Assembly: GCA_023257955.1 (NCBI GenBank)
Contig: JALRAY010000004.1
Coordinates: 1 to 29,619 of the forward strand
Source: Amoebophilaceae bacterium
GTDB taxonomy: Bacteria; Bacteroidota; Bacteroidia; Cytophagales; Amoebophilaceae
DNA length: 29,619 nt
Reading direction: 5' to 3'
The notes under the pieces were generated by a model, which saw nothing but the letters and a program-made list of their open reading frames with translations, had not been told where the DNA came from and searched no databases. Of the stretch, positions 10,144 through 17,983 are shown one piece after another. Numbering within the stretch: the first letter of the stretch is position 1; each line of letters opens with the position of its first letter. Position numbers and translations under genes: made by a program.

Positions 10144-10848
10144 GGCTATAAGAAGTTATATTTTTATGATCACCTACACGGAAGCAGGCATAGAAATTAT
10201 CATGTTAACATCAGTACCACACAGTTACGGGTCAAAACGGTATCAAAATTTATTACATTGCAACAAAACAATTATCAGTATCCTGCATCTTAGAAACTGT
10301 TTATGAGGAACTACTCAGGTAGCAGAAACACGGTTTAGAAGCTTATTGCTCTGATATAACCCATTCGTTGTGCAATTGGGTTCCGTATGCGCCTGCGGCT
10401 CCTCGCAATGACGTTAAAGACGCCGTCATTGCGAGCGGAGCGAAGCAATCCAGACGTAGCACTCGCCATGGATTATCTTCGATGAGTCCTGCGGGGTTGT
10501 TTCGACTCTGTTGACTTTCCAGGCCTTTGCCAGTACCTGGGTAGTTACGTTTATGATCTCAATAGGGTTATATTAAAAGTTAATCATCACGTCAGCTATA
10601 ACAGGCACAAGTATTTGCTATAGAACGCTATAGATATAGCAAAAATTTTTAATTCAAGCACTCGAAATACGTATTATGATACGCAAAAGTGCATGTCTGC
10701 CAGTATGTATACAATAGGTTTATACGCATGCTATCTATCAAGCATCTAGTCTCTGACACTTACCATCTATACCTATGCAGTACCTATTAACATCTGCTGA
10801 TAGGTACCTTGAACCTACAAGCTGTATAATACTGTACAATTACAGACC
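10144..10848. other. Enlarged rplL-rpoB spacer, repeat-bearing, no gene
   Basis: These 705 bp separate two genes that normally sit about 50-300 bp apart. I see no coding sequence of a known family. The spacer holds the palindromic repeat described at 10398-10490. It also has two simple inverted repeats: tttgctata/tatagcaaa at 10614-10622 and 10635-10643, and gtacctat/ataggtac at 10780-10787 and 10800-10807. The second lies 42 bp past the rplL stop and could act as an attenuator on the minus strand, but it lacks a T-run. In E. coli a partial terminator sits between rplL and rpoB, and an analogous role here is only a guess. Confidence 0.6.
10398..10490. repeat. Palindromic dispersed repeat, copy A
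   Basis: The left part is a near-perfect inverted repeat. The arm gctcctcgcaatgacg at 10398-10413 pairs with cgtcattgcgagcggagc at 10424-10441, apart from a 2-base difference, around a 10-nt loop. The right arm continues as gaagcaatccag, and about 18 nt later a decayed mirror image (atggattatcttcg, 10468-10481) follows. Its central segment is the reverse complement of the segment at 21811-21840, so these are copies of one element. I recall gtcattgcgag...gaagcaatcc motifs from intergenic repeats of several unrelated bacteria, but this was not searched. Confidence 0.7.
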
Positions 10849-11238
10849 CTATTTAAGTTCTACTTCTGCGCCTGCTTCTTCCAGTTTCGCTTTCATGGCG
10901 TCTGCGTCTGCTTTGGGTAAGCCTTCTTTTAGTGTTTTGGGAGCCGCATCTACTAGATCTTTGGCTTCTTTAAGTCCAAGCCCTGTTAGGTCTTTCACTA
11001 GTTTGACGACGCTTAGCTTGGAAGAACCTGCTGATTTTAAAAAGACATCAAAGCTTGTTTTTTCAGCAGCAGCAGCACTTTCTCCTGCTGCATTATCACC
11101 ACCGCCACCAGCAACCATAACAGGTGCTGCGGCTGCAGGTTCAATACCATATTTGTCTTTCATTATAATAGACAACTCATTTACATCTTTAACTGATAGT
11201 TCTACGAGTTGTGCTGCAATTTCTTCTAGATTTGGCAT
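10849..11238 (-). CDS. rplL: 50S ribosomal protein L7/L12
   Basis: Stalk protein that recruits translation GTPases such as EF-Tu and EF-G to the ribosome. The 129-residue product shows the N-terminal dimerisation helices (about 1-35). A flexible Ala/Gly-rich hinge follows (about 36-60, including AGGGGDNAAGESAAAAE). The conserved C-terminal domain (about 60-129) contains KTSFDVFL, KLSVVKLVKDLTGLGLKEAKDLVD and a terminal EEAGAEVELK. Length and ending are typical. It lies 40 bp after rplJ and is the last ribosomal gene of the cluster. Confidence 0.99.
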   Translation of the reverse strand: MPNLEEIAAQLVELSVKDVNELSIIMKDKYGIEPAAAAPVMVAGGGGDNAAGESAAAAEKTSFDVFLKSAGSSKLSVVKLVKDLTGLGLKEAKDLVDAAPKTLKEGLPKADADAMKAKLEEAGAEVELK

Positions 11239-11278
11239 ATTAAGTTTTTTGTTAGTTGTTCAATAATTAAAATATAGT

Positions 11279-11824
11279 TTACGCTTCTTGTCTATCTCCT
11301 AAGGTTTTTAAAACCGCCATCAGTTGATTATGACTGCCTTGTAAGCTAGATAACACATTGTGTATAGGGCTTTGTAGCATACCGATAAGCTCTCCAAGTA
11401 ATTCTTGTTTGGACTTTAGCTTCTTCAACACCTCCAGCTTATCATCTCCCAAAAATAGTTCTCCATCTACATAGGCACCCTTTAAGACAGGTTTTTCATC
11501 CCCAGTTTGCTTCCTAAAGTCTAAAATGATTTTAGCGGGCTTTTGGGCGTTGTCTTTGATGAAGACAATACCGGTAACATTTTTGAGCACGTCGTTTTTC
11601 AGGGGGGCAAATACAGTATCCATAGAAGATAGCTCGGCTAATGCTTTTAGCACGAGTGTATTCTTTACTACTTTGTAAATGGCTTGTGCTTCATTGCAGG
11701 ACCTTCTGAATTGCTCAATAGCAGCAACAGTAAGATGGGAAGCATCTATCACATAGAAACAATCATGGTTTTTAAATTGCTCTACTAGGTAATGGATGTT
11801 GGCTGATTTGGCTTGACGATTCAT
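11279..11824 (-). CDS. rplJ: 50S ribosomal protein L10
   Basis: Base of the ribosomal stalk, linking L7/L12 dimers to 23S rRNA and L11. The 181-residue product has the L10 globular domain. Its C-terminal helix (about 145-178, IHNVLSSLQGSHNQLMAVLKTLGDR) provides the L7/L12-binding surface. It lies 20 bp after rplA and 40 bp before rplL. In E. coli L10 represses its own mRNA by binding the leader, but I did not identify such a structure here. The start MNRQAKSANIHYLVEQF fits other Bacteroidota L10 proteins. No anomalies seen. Confidence 0.97.
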   Translation of the reverse strand: MNRQAKSANIHYLVEQFKNHDCFYVIDASHLTVAAIEQFRRSCNEAQAIYKVVKNTLVLKALAELSSMDTVFAPLKNDVLKNVTGIVFIKDNAQKPAKIILDFRKQTGDEKPVLKGAYVDGELFLGDDKLEVLKKLKSKQELLGELIGMLQSPIHNVLSSLQGSHNQLMAVLKTLGDRQEA

Positions 11825-11844
11825 GGGGTGTGTATAAGTAGAAG

Positions 11845-12531
11845 TTAAATTTTGTAGTCTATGTTCACGCCTTTACTCATGGTACTGGATAGACTAATGC
11901 TTTTAAAATAGGTGCCTTTTGCCGCAGCGGGCTTGGCTTTGAGCAGAGCGCTTAACAATTCTTTGGCATTATCTAACAAGGCTTCTTCACTGAAGGAAAT
12001 TTTGCCGATACTATTATGGATGACGCCATACTTATCAGCCTTGTATTCAATTTTACCGGACTTGATATCGGCTACGGCTTTGGCTATTTCTCTTGTCACT
12101 GTCCCTACTTTAGGATTAGGCATCAATCCCCTAGGGCCTAATACTTTGCCTAGTTTTCCTACTTTTACCATCACTTCCGGCATGGTAATGATAACGTCTA
12201 TATCTGTCCAACCGCTTTCTATTTTTTTGATATAATCATCTAACCCCACATAGTCGGCGCCGGCTTCTTTGGCTTCGCTTTCTTTATCGGGGGTACAAAG
12301 CACTAGTATTTTTGTTGATTTTCCGGTTCCATGAGGCAATACTACTGTGCCGCGAACTACTTGATCAGCTTTTTTAGGATCTATCCCTAAATGAACAGCA
12401 AGATCACAAGAAGCATCAAATTTTGTAAAGGTAATTTTTTTTACAATGTCTATACCTTCTTTGAGGCCATAGCTCTTTGCAAGATCATACTTGCTTGTTA
12501 ACGATTTTTGATTCTTAGTTACTTGAGCCAT
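11845..12531 (-). CDS. rplA: 50S ribosomal protein L1
   Basis: L1 stalk protein that controls exit of deacylated tRNA from the E site; in many bacteria it also represses translation of the rplK-rplA mRNA. The 228-residue length is normal. Diagnostic segments include FDASCDLAVHLGIDPKKADQ near residues 37-56, the LGPRGLMPNPKVGT loop around 130-145, and a typical C-terminus. It lies 26 bp downstream of rplK and 20 bp upstream of rplJ, so cotranscription is very likely. Confidence 0.98.
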   Translation of the reverse strand: MAQVTKNQKSLTSKYDLAKSYGLKEGIDIVKKITFTKFDASCDLAVHLGIDPKKADQVVRGTVVLPHGTGKSTKILVLCTPDKESEAKEAGADYVGLDDYIKKIESGWTDIDVIITMPEVMVKVGKLGKVLGPRGLMPNPKVGTVTREIAKAVADIKSGKIEYKADKYGVIHNSIGKISFSEEALLDNAKELLSALLKAKPAAAKGTYFKSISLSSTMSKGVNIDYKI

Positions 12532-12557
12532 ATTGGCATTTGTGCTAGGTTAGTGAT

Positions 12558-12989
12558 CTATTCTTTTATTCTGACTCCCATACTACGGGCGGTACCTGCT
12601 ACCATTTTTATAGCAGCTTCTAATTTTAGGGCATTTAAATCCGCCATCTTGGCGGCGGCTATCTCTTTTACATCTTCTGCGGTCAATTCCCCTACTTTTG
12701 TTTTGTTGGATTCTGCAGAGCCTTTAGAGAGCTTTAGCTTATCTAAGATAGCAACAGATGTGGGCATACTCTTCACAACAAAGTCGTAGCTCTTGTCTTC
12801 GTAGATAGTTATAATCACACGCAATAGTTGCCCCGCCCTGTCTTGCGTGCGCGCATTAAACTCTTTACAAAACTCCATCATATGCTGACTCAAGCCTTTA
12901 CTTCCTAGTGCAGGCGCAATAGGAGGACCTGGCTTAGCGTCACCGCCTTTAATTCTTAATTTAAGATAACGTGAAATGGGTTTACTCAT
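12558..12989 (-). CDS. rplK: 50S ribosomal protein L11
   Basis: Forms the GTPase-associated centre with 23S rRNA helices 43/44; it is needed for stringent-factor activation and is the thiostrepton target region. The 143-residue product has the N-terminal domain with the proline-rich GPPIAPALGSKGLS segment (about residues 22-35). The C-terminal RNA-binding domain ends in AGTARSMGVRI. It follows nusG by 92 bp and precedes rplA by 26 bp. Length and motifs are standard. Confidence 0.98.
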   Translation of the reverse strand: MSKPISRYLKLRIKGGDAKPGPPIAPALGSKGLSQHMMEFCKEFNARTQDRAGQLLRVIITIYEDKSYDFVVKSMPTSVAILDKLKLSKGSAESNKTKVGELTAEDVKEIAAAKMADLNALKLEAAIKMVAGTARSMGVRIKE

Positions 12990-13081
12990 GTTGTGTTAAT
13001 AGCATTATTGAAAGCTTGCAGGATGAATGTGTTCGTATTATGCAACCTTGAGTTGAAGTATGTAAGCAGTTGAACTACAAA

Positions 13082-13642
13082 CTACGATATTTTCTCTGTT
13101 TGCCAGTAAGCAAGCTCTAAAGGCGTGTTTCTCTCAAATATTTTTACAATCACACTAAGTTTCTTCCGCTCTTCAAAAACTTCTTGAATGGTTCCGGAAA
13201 AACCAGAAAAAGGACCATCTACAATTCTTATAGTTTCACCAACCATGAATGAGCTACTATGCTCATCTCCTCCCTCACTGATTTCAATGGTCTTGCCTAA
13301 GATTTTATCTACTTCTTTGTCTCTCATCGGAAGAGGATTGACATTTACCCCACACCCCCTAGCGCCTAATAATCCTGCGGCATACGGAACGTCTTTAATA
13401 AGGTTAGCAACAGAACCATCTGATAAGTCAGCATGCACGATAACATAGCCAGGGAAAAAGTTCCGCTCTCTTGTTGTTCGCTTACCTCCTTTAACTTCAT
13501 ACACTTGTTCTACAGGCATCACAACTTGATCCAGATACCTACTCAAGTTTCTTCGTTCAACTTCTATATCAATACTGGCCTTAACTGCTTTTTCTTGACC
13601 GCTGACAACTTTGAGAACATACCACTTTAGCTCATTTTCCAT
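13082..13642 (-). CDS. nusG: Transcription termination/antitermination factor NusG
   Basis: Binds RNA polymerase, suppresses pausing and links it to Rho or to ribosomal protein S10. The 186-residue product has the NGN domain, with WYVLKVVSGQEKAVK at 7-21 and NFFPGYVIV at 61-69. A KOW domain occupies about 132-165, with VGETIRIVDGPFSGFSG. It starts 9 bp after secE, the classical secE-nusG pair, and precedes rplK by 92 bp. Typical length, and no irregularities. Confidence 0.98.
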   Translation of the reverse strand: MENELKWYVLKVVSGQEKAVKASIDIEVERRNLSRYLDQVVMPVEQVYEVKGGKRTTRERNFFPGYVIVHADLSDGSVANLIKDVPYAAGLLGARGCGVNVNPLPMRDKEVDKILGKTIEISEGGDEHSSSFMVGETIRIVDGPFSGFSGTIQEVFEERKKLSVIVKIFERNTPLELAYWQTEKIS

Positions 13643-13651
13643 ATTTATTGT

Positions 13652-13846
13652 CTAAAAAATACTATACACCCACCCAAACACTTTCCGGAACGAAAAGTCT
13701 ATAACACCTATTATCAGAGAAAAGATAATCAATGCAACAAGCACTAAAACAGAGTTATCCTGCAACGACTTATAAGGCGGCCAAGTGACCTTGTGACGTA
13801 TTTCTAAAATACAGTCTATAATAAATGATTGGATTTTATTTGCCAT
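13652..13846 (-). CDS. secE: Preprotein translocase subunit SecE
   Basis: Small membrane subunit of the SecYEG channel in the inner membrane. I place the start at the ATG at 13844-13846, giving a 64-residue protein. A start further upstream would make the coding region overlap tRNA-Trp and add residues unlike SecE. The short form begins MANKIQSF. It has the conserved amphipathic helix with KVTWP (19-23) and one transmembrane segment at about 33-50. One-TM SecE proteins of 60-65 residues are normal in Bacteroidota. It lies between tRNA-Trp (13 bp) and nusG (9 bp). Confidence 0.96.
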   Translation of the reverse strand: MANKIQSFIIDCILEIRHKVTWPPYKSLQDNSVLVLVALIIFSLIIGVIDFSFRKVFGWVYSIF

Positions 13847-13859
13847 AGTATTACTGATG

Positions 13860-13932
13860 CACGGGTGGAGAGACTCGAACTCCCAGCCAATGGTTTTGGA
13901 GACCACTACTCTACCAATTGAGCTACACCCGT
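13860..13932 (-). tRNA. trnW: tRNA-Trp (anticodon CCA)
   Basis: On the minus strand the 7-bp acceptor acgggtg pairs with cacccgt. The D arm is gctc...gagc-like, the anticodon loop is ctCCAaa on a gtggt/accat stem, and the T loop is gttcgagtc. The discriminator is G and no CCA tail is encoded. It sits between tuf and secE, its standard place in Bacteroidota. Confidence 0.97.
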
Positions 13933-14019
13933 ATAATGGTTACATTATGAGTGATGACAAAAAGAGAGTAAGTAAATGCTACATACCAACTAACTGCTAC
14001 CGAGAAACATAATGCTGAT

Positions 14020-15216
14020 TTACGCCAAGATCTCTACAATTTGACCAGCTCCAACCGTTTTACCTCCTTCTCGTATAGCGAATCTTAATCCTTTTTCCAT
14101 AGCGATGTCATTTATGAGCTCAACTTCCAAGGAAATATTATCACCAGGCATTACCATCTCCACATTAGCAGGAAGTTTTACTTCACCTGTTACGTCTGTT
14201 GTTCTAAAGTAAAATTGAGGTCTGTATTTATTGAAGAAAGGCGTATGTCTACCACCCTCCTCTTTGGAAAGAATATATACTTCTGCCTTGAATTTAGAAT
14301 GCGGCGTTACAGAACCCGGTTTTGCAATAACCATACCTCTACATATCCCCTTTCTCTCTATACCGCGCAACAAAATACCTGCATTATCACCAGCCTCGCC
14401 TTGTGTAAGCTGTTTTTTAAACATCTCCACACCTGTTACAGTAGAAGTTATGTTTTTCGCCCCCATTCCTATAATATCAACTGATTCACCTACTTTAATA
14501 ACGCCCCTTTCTATTCTACCCGTAGCAACGGTGCCACGACCAGTAATCGTCATCACATCTTCTATAGGCATTAAAAAGTCTTTATCTACAGAACGCACAG
14601 GCAGCGGAATATAATTATCCACAGCTTCCATCAACTCTTTGATCTTCGCCTCCCACTTAGGATCCCCATTTAAAGCTCCAAGCGCTGACCCGCGGATAAT
14701 AGGCGTATTTTCTCCATCAAACTTATAAGACGTTAAAAGCTCTCTAATTTCAAGCTCTACCAAATCAACTAACTCTTCATCATCTACTTTATCTACTTTA
14801 CTTAAGAACACTACCAACTTAGGCACGCCTACTTGAGAAGCTAATAAAACGTGCTCACGTGTTTGAGGCTTATAACCATCTTCAGCAGAAACAACAAGTA
14901 TCGCACCATCCATTTGCGCGGCACCGGTAATCATGTTCTTTACATAATCTTGGTGACCAGGACAGTCCACGTGCGCGTAATGTCTATTTAGGGTTTGATA
15001 TTCTACGTGTGCAGTATTGATAGTAATCCCTCTTTCCTTTTCTTCGGGGGCTGCATCAATGGATGAGAAGTCGCGTACTTTCGCAAATCCGTCTTTTGCT
15101 AGTACACTGGTAATAGCAGCGGTTAAAGTTGTTTTACCATGGTCTACGTGGCCTATGGTACCTATATTAACGTGTGGTTTTGAACGATCGTAAATTTCTT
15201 TTGCTGTGTTTGACAT
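14020..15216 (-). CDS. tuf: Elongation factor Tu, with unusual GTPase motifs
   Basis: Delivers aminoacyl-tRNA to the ribosomal A site in a GTP-dependent way. The 398-residue product has all three domains and the expected length. The P-loop GHVDHGKT is at 22-29 and the switch I sequence RGITINTAHVEY follows. G3 reads DCPGH at 84-88, then Gln89 where EF-Tu almost always has Ala. G4 reads SKVD at 139-142 instead of NKxD. G5 is GSAL at 176-179. Ser127 replaces the Arg of the common RQVGVP. The rest, including the C-terminal GGKTVGAGQIVEIL, is canonical, so the gene looks functional but divergent in the GTPase domain. It lies between tRNA-Thr and tRNA-Trp. Confidence 0.97.
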   Translation of the reverse strand: MSNTAKEIYDRSKPHVNIGTIGHVDHGKTTLTAAITSVLAKDGFAKVRDFSSIDAAPEEKERGITINTAHVEYQTLNRHYAHVDCPGHQDYVKNMITGAAQMDGAILVVSAEDGYKPQTREHVLLASQVGVPKLVVFLSKVDKVDDEELVDLVELEIRELLTSYKFDGENTPIIRGSALGALNGDPKWEAKIKELMEAVDNYIPLPVRSVDKDFLMPIEDVMTITGRGTVATGRIERGVIKVGESVDIIGMGAKNITSTVTGVEMFKKQLTQGEAGDNAGILLRGIERKGICRGMVIAKPGSVTPHSKFKAEVYILSKEEGGRHTPFFNKYRPQFYFRTTDVTGEVKLPANVEMVMPGDNISLEVELINDIAMEKGLRFAIREGGKTVGAGQIVEILA

Positions 15217-15258
15217 ATTTCAAGGTGATTTTAAAGTGATTTAAAAATTATTTAGGGA

Positions 15259-15266
15259 CAAATATA
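15259..15266 (-). promoter_or_regulatory. Possible -7 box upstream of tuf
   Basis: Minus-strand TATATTTG matches the Bacteroidota sigma-A -7 consensus TAnnTTTG, 43 bp before the tuf start in an AT-rich gap after tRNA-Thr. No TTG -33 box is seen at 17-23 bp further upstream, so the call is tentative. If real, it would drive tuf through the rpl genes. Confidence 0.4.
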
Positions 15267-15359
15267 TAAAACTAATTTTAGATTTTCATCTATCAACGCT
15301 TCCTTTTTTCTAGATCCTAGAGCGGACGCTACCCTGTTAACCTACTTGGTAATTGAATG

Positions 15360-15431
15360 AGCCAATGACGGGACTTGAACCCGTGACCCCTTCCTTACCA
15401 AGGAAGTACTCTACCACTGAGCTACATCGGC
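15360..15431 (-). tRNA. trnT: tRNA-Thr (anticodon GGT)
   Basis: Acceptor gccgatg pairs with cattggc (one G-U and otherwise standard pairs). The anticodon loop is ttGGTaa on a cttcc/ggaag stem, and the T loop is gttcaagtc. The discriminator reads T (U in RNA), and no CCA is encoded. It is the tRNA nearest to tuf in a three-tRNA cluster. Confidence 0.95.
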
Positions 15432-15451
15432 TTATCTCTGGCATCGTACAG

Positions 15452-15524
15452 AGCGGGAGACGGGTCTCGAACCCGCAACCTACAGCTTGGAAGGCTGTCG
15501 CTCTACCAATTGAGCTACTCCCGC
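15452..15524 (-). tRNA. trnG: tRNA-Gly (anticodon TCC)
   Basis: Acceptor gcgggag pairs with ctcccgc. The anticodon loop is ctTCCaa on a cagc/gctg-type stem, and the T loop is gttcgagac. It lies between tRNA-Tyr and tRNA-Thr, with short spacers, and is probably cotranscribed with them. No CCA is encoded. Confidence 0.97.
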
Positions 15525-15624
15525 AATTTCAAGCAATGCTTATTGCGCTTATCATGCCATGTATACCTACAGGCGCTTATTGTTTTACCATTGCTTACAC
15601 GCAGGACCTGTATAAACAAACATG

Positions 15625-15707
15625 TGGGGAGAGTAGGATTCGAACCTACGAAGGCGTAAGCCAACGGATTTACAGTCCGCCCCATTTGACCACTCTGGTA
15701 TCCCCCC
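15625..15707 (-). tRNA. trnY: tRNA-Tyr (anticodon GTA)
   Basis: An 83-nt class II tRNA with a long variable arm. Acceptor gggggga pairs with tctcccc, the anticodon loop is ctGTAaa on a cgga/tccg-type stem, the variable arm is ggcttacgcc, and the T loop is gttcgaatc. It is first in the tRNA cluster that precedes tuf. The discriminator is A and no CCA is encoded. Confidence 0.97.
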
Positions 15708-15907
15708 CGTGGTAATGATATAATCTTTTTACTTAGTAGCACTGGCAAAGCCACGTGCACCCACAAACGCTACAGGCATGTAAAAAGCACATCAAAGTTA
15801 TGTATTGTTTTTATTTCTTAAAAATATATTCAAGAATTCTTTAGCTCCATGCATTCCATACGCGTAATTAAGAAAGACGGAGTAACCAACTGTAGCACCT
15901 TCCCATA

Positions 15908-16492
15908 TTATCCCCGCAAAACAACCTTGATTAACTCCTCTACCTGCATACCTTCTTCTCCTTGGTGATTTTTCAAAGCTTGTGTAAGCGCTTTCTCCGC
16001 ATGAGACTTGGGAATGCCCAACGTCACTAAAGCCGCTAGCGCCTCTTCATAAACCGCAGTTTGAGAAGTGTTGCTAGACAATACCCCTTCTACATTCGCC
16101 GCCTTACCTGCTAGCTCCAGAATAATGCGTTGCGCACCTTTTTGTCCCAAGCCTTTAATACTTTTCAACCTATCCACCTGGTGACCTACTATAATCTGTT
16201 GTAACTGATTCGGTTGAAAGTAAGACAGTATCGTTATAGCCGTGCGCGGACCAATACTATTGACACCCAATAATTGCAGAAACCAGTTCTTTTCAACCAT
16301 ATCCACAAAACCATACAAGGCATAAGCATCCTTGGTAACATGTAAATAGGTAAAAAGCTTACAAGAAATTACATCCTTGAGCGCTTCATAGGTAGGCAAC
16401 GTAATTTGGACTTGACACCCCACACCTCCTACTTCTACAATGACTTGCGTCGGCGTTTTTTCGGTAATATTGCCTTGAATGTGATTTATCAT
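15908..16492 (-). CDS. ruvA: Holliday junction branch migration protein RuvA
   Basis: Binds four-way DNA junctions and loads the RuvB motor for branch migration. The 194-residue product has the N-terminal OB fold (about 1-62, starting MINHIQGNITEK). Two helix-hairpin-helix motifs follow, LLGVNSIGPRTAITILS at 74-90 and IKGLGQKGAQRIILEL at 112-127. After an acidic/serine linker, a C-terminal RuvB-binding domain contains EALAALVTLGIPKSHAEKAL. Length and domain order are normal. It lies 65 bp downstream of ychF on the same strand. RuvB and RuvC are not in the window. Confidence 0.97.
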   Translation of the reverse strand: MINHIQGNITEKTPTQVIVEVGGVGCQVQITLPTYEALKDVISCKLFTYLHVTKDAYALYGFVDMVEKNWFLQLLGVNSIGPRTAITILSYFQPNQLQQIIVGHQVDRLKSIKGLGQKGAQRIILELAGKAANVEGVLSSNTSQTAVYEEALAALVTLGIPKSHAEKALTQALKNHQGEEGMQVEELIKVVLRG

Positions 16493-16557
16493 AACCTTGA
16501 ATATCCTTGCACTAGCTATCTATATATGCCCCGTTACAAAGACCATACGTAGCAGCA

Positions 16558-17655
16558 CTACTTGTTGATCTTAAAGTGAATAACATCCCCATCTTGGACT
16601 ATGTACTCCTTCCCCTCTATGCGTACCTTGCCCGCGTCTCTACAAGCCGCTTCCGTTTTGAATTGCTGATAATCCTGTAGTTTAATGACCTCTGCTTTAA
16701 TAAACCCTTTCTCAAAATCACTGTGAATTAAGCTCGCTGCTTGTGGTGCACGCATCCCTTGTTGGATCGTCCAGGCACGTACTTCTTTTACCCCTGCCGT
16801 AAAATACGTTGCCAACCCCAGATGCTGATAAGACGTTTGAATGAACTGTTCTAACCCCGAAGAAGTTAACCCATAATCCTCCAGCAACATACTCCGCTCC
16901 GCCCGAGGCAGATCCGCTAACTCCGCCTCTAGATTCGCACAAATCAATAGCGGGCTTGTATGCTCCGCGGCTAACGCCTGCTTTAACCTTTCCACATATT
17001 CATTCGTCTGCTTCTTTAACGTTGCTTCATCTACATTCGCTACATACACCACCGGCTTCATAGTCAGCAATTGCCAGCTCTTTACCTCGTCCTTTTGCGT
17101 ATCCGAAAGCGTCATATCACGCACATTACCCCCCTTTTGCAAATGAGCTTGCACCTGCGATAAGAGCGTTAATTCTTCTTGCCCTCCTTTATTACCAGAC
17201 TTAGCGAGTTTTCCTACCTTCTCCATCTTCTTCGCTACCGATTCCATATCCTTGCTTTGCAACTCATGATCTATGATCTCCTTGTCAAACACAGGATCCA
17301 CCTGACCGGCTACATGCGTAATATGCTCATTGGCAAAGCAACGAATGACATGCACAATAGCATCCACTTCCCGAATATGTCCTAAAAATTTATTACCCAA
17401 CCCTTCCCCTTCACTAGCTCCTTTTACCAAGCCAGCTATATCCACAAACTTTAACAATGCCGGCACAATTTTTTGAGGCGTCACCAATTCCGCTAAGATA
17501 TCCAGTCGTTCATCCGGGACCGTAACCATTCCCCTATTAGGCTCTATGGTACAAAAAGGAAAGTTAGAAGCCACTGCCTTACCATTAGCCAGCGCATTAA
17601 AAAGCGTAGACTTACCCACATTAGGCAACCCTACGATACCATATTGAAGTTCCAT
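16558..17655 (-). CDS. ychF: Redox-regulated ATPase YchF (Obg family)
   Basis: Universal Obg-family P-loop NTPase that binds ribosomes and prefers ATP over GTP. The 365-residue length is typical. The P-loop GLPNVGKST is at 9-17 and the G3 equivalent DIAGL is at 72-76. G4 is replaced by NVDE at 207-210, the NxxE signature that explains ATP preference. A coiled-coil region occupies about 130-195. The C-terminal TGS domain ends DGDVIHFKINK. The start MELQYGIVGLPNVG places the P-loop at the usual position. It is upstream of ruvA and probably cotranscribed with it. Confidence 0.97.
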   Translation of the reverse strand: MELQYGIVGLPNVGKSTLFNALANGKAVASNFPFCTIEPNRGMVTVPDERLDILAELVTPQKIVPALLKFVDIAGLVKGASEGEGLGNKFLGHIREVDAIVHVIRCFANEHITHVAGQVDPVFDKEIIDHELQSKDMESVAKKMEKVGKLAKSGNKGGQEELTLLSQVQAHLQKGGNVRDMTLSDTQKDEVKSWQLLTMKPVVYVANVDEATLKKQTNEYVERLKQALAAEHTSPLLICANLEAELADLPRAERSMLLEDYGLTSSGLEQFIQTSYQHLGLATYFTAGVKEVRAWTIQQGMRAPQAASLIHSDFEKGFIKAEVIKLQDYQQFKTEAACRDAGKVRIEGKEYIVQDGDVIHFKINK

Positions 17656-17764
17656 GGAAGTTGAGAAAAATTAGTGTGATAATATAAATAATAGAGTTCT
17701 TCTGTATCCCTTTAAGATACTATAGCTTTAGAATATTGGTATACGTTGGTTTTGAGATGGGCTA

Positions 17765-17983
17765 CTAAAACTTCTTGTTAGCTTGCATTAAGTTGACAAA
17801 ACGACCCTTATAGTGCTTGTCAAGCAAGACTGACAAGCCTTTTTCTTGGTATAAGGCTAAGTAACGTCGAGCTGTAGAATCATCTAAATAAATTTTTTGG
17901 GAAATGGTTTCAAAACTAAACCCTTCGCCTAAAGCTAAGATTACGCGAATACGGTCAATGTCTTTGCCTGAACTTTGCTTCAA
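17765..17983 (-). pseudogene. IS630-type transposase fragment, N-terminal helix-turn-helix only
   Basis: The readable 72 residues match the N-terminal DNA-binding part of IS630-family transposases: IRVILALGEGFSFETISQKI, then DDSTARRYLALYQEKGLSVLLD. No DDE catalytic domain follows. The frame begins at a TTG rather than an ATG, and an in-frame TAA lies six codons upstream (17999-18001), so the true 5' end is also missing. It lies about 110 bp upstream of ychF and nothing links it functionally to that gene. A stand-alone HTH regulator is a less likely alternative. Confidence 0.65.

Noticed and set aside
10775..11266. 163-codon plus-strand frame rich in Ser and Ala
   Set aside because: It is the antisense of rplL, whose Ala-rich hinge gives long open frames on the other strand.
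13847..13906. Longer secE reading frame with 20 extra N-terminal residues
   Set aside because: The extension runs through tRNA-Trp and is not SecE-like; the ATG at 13844-13846 gives the normal 64-residue protein.
15353..15766. Frames of 83 and 120 codons across the tRNA cluster
   Set aside because: They are translations of tRNA-Thr, tRNA-Gly and tRNA-Tyr sequence in both directions.
15793..15800. Minus-strand TAACTTTG as a promoter of the tRNA cluster
   Set aside because: It fits the -7 consensus but lies 86 bp from tRNA-Tyr and has no TTG at the right spacing, so it may be chance.
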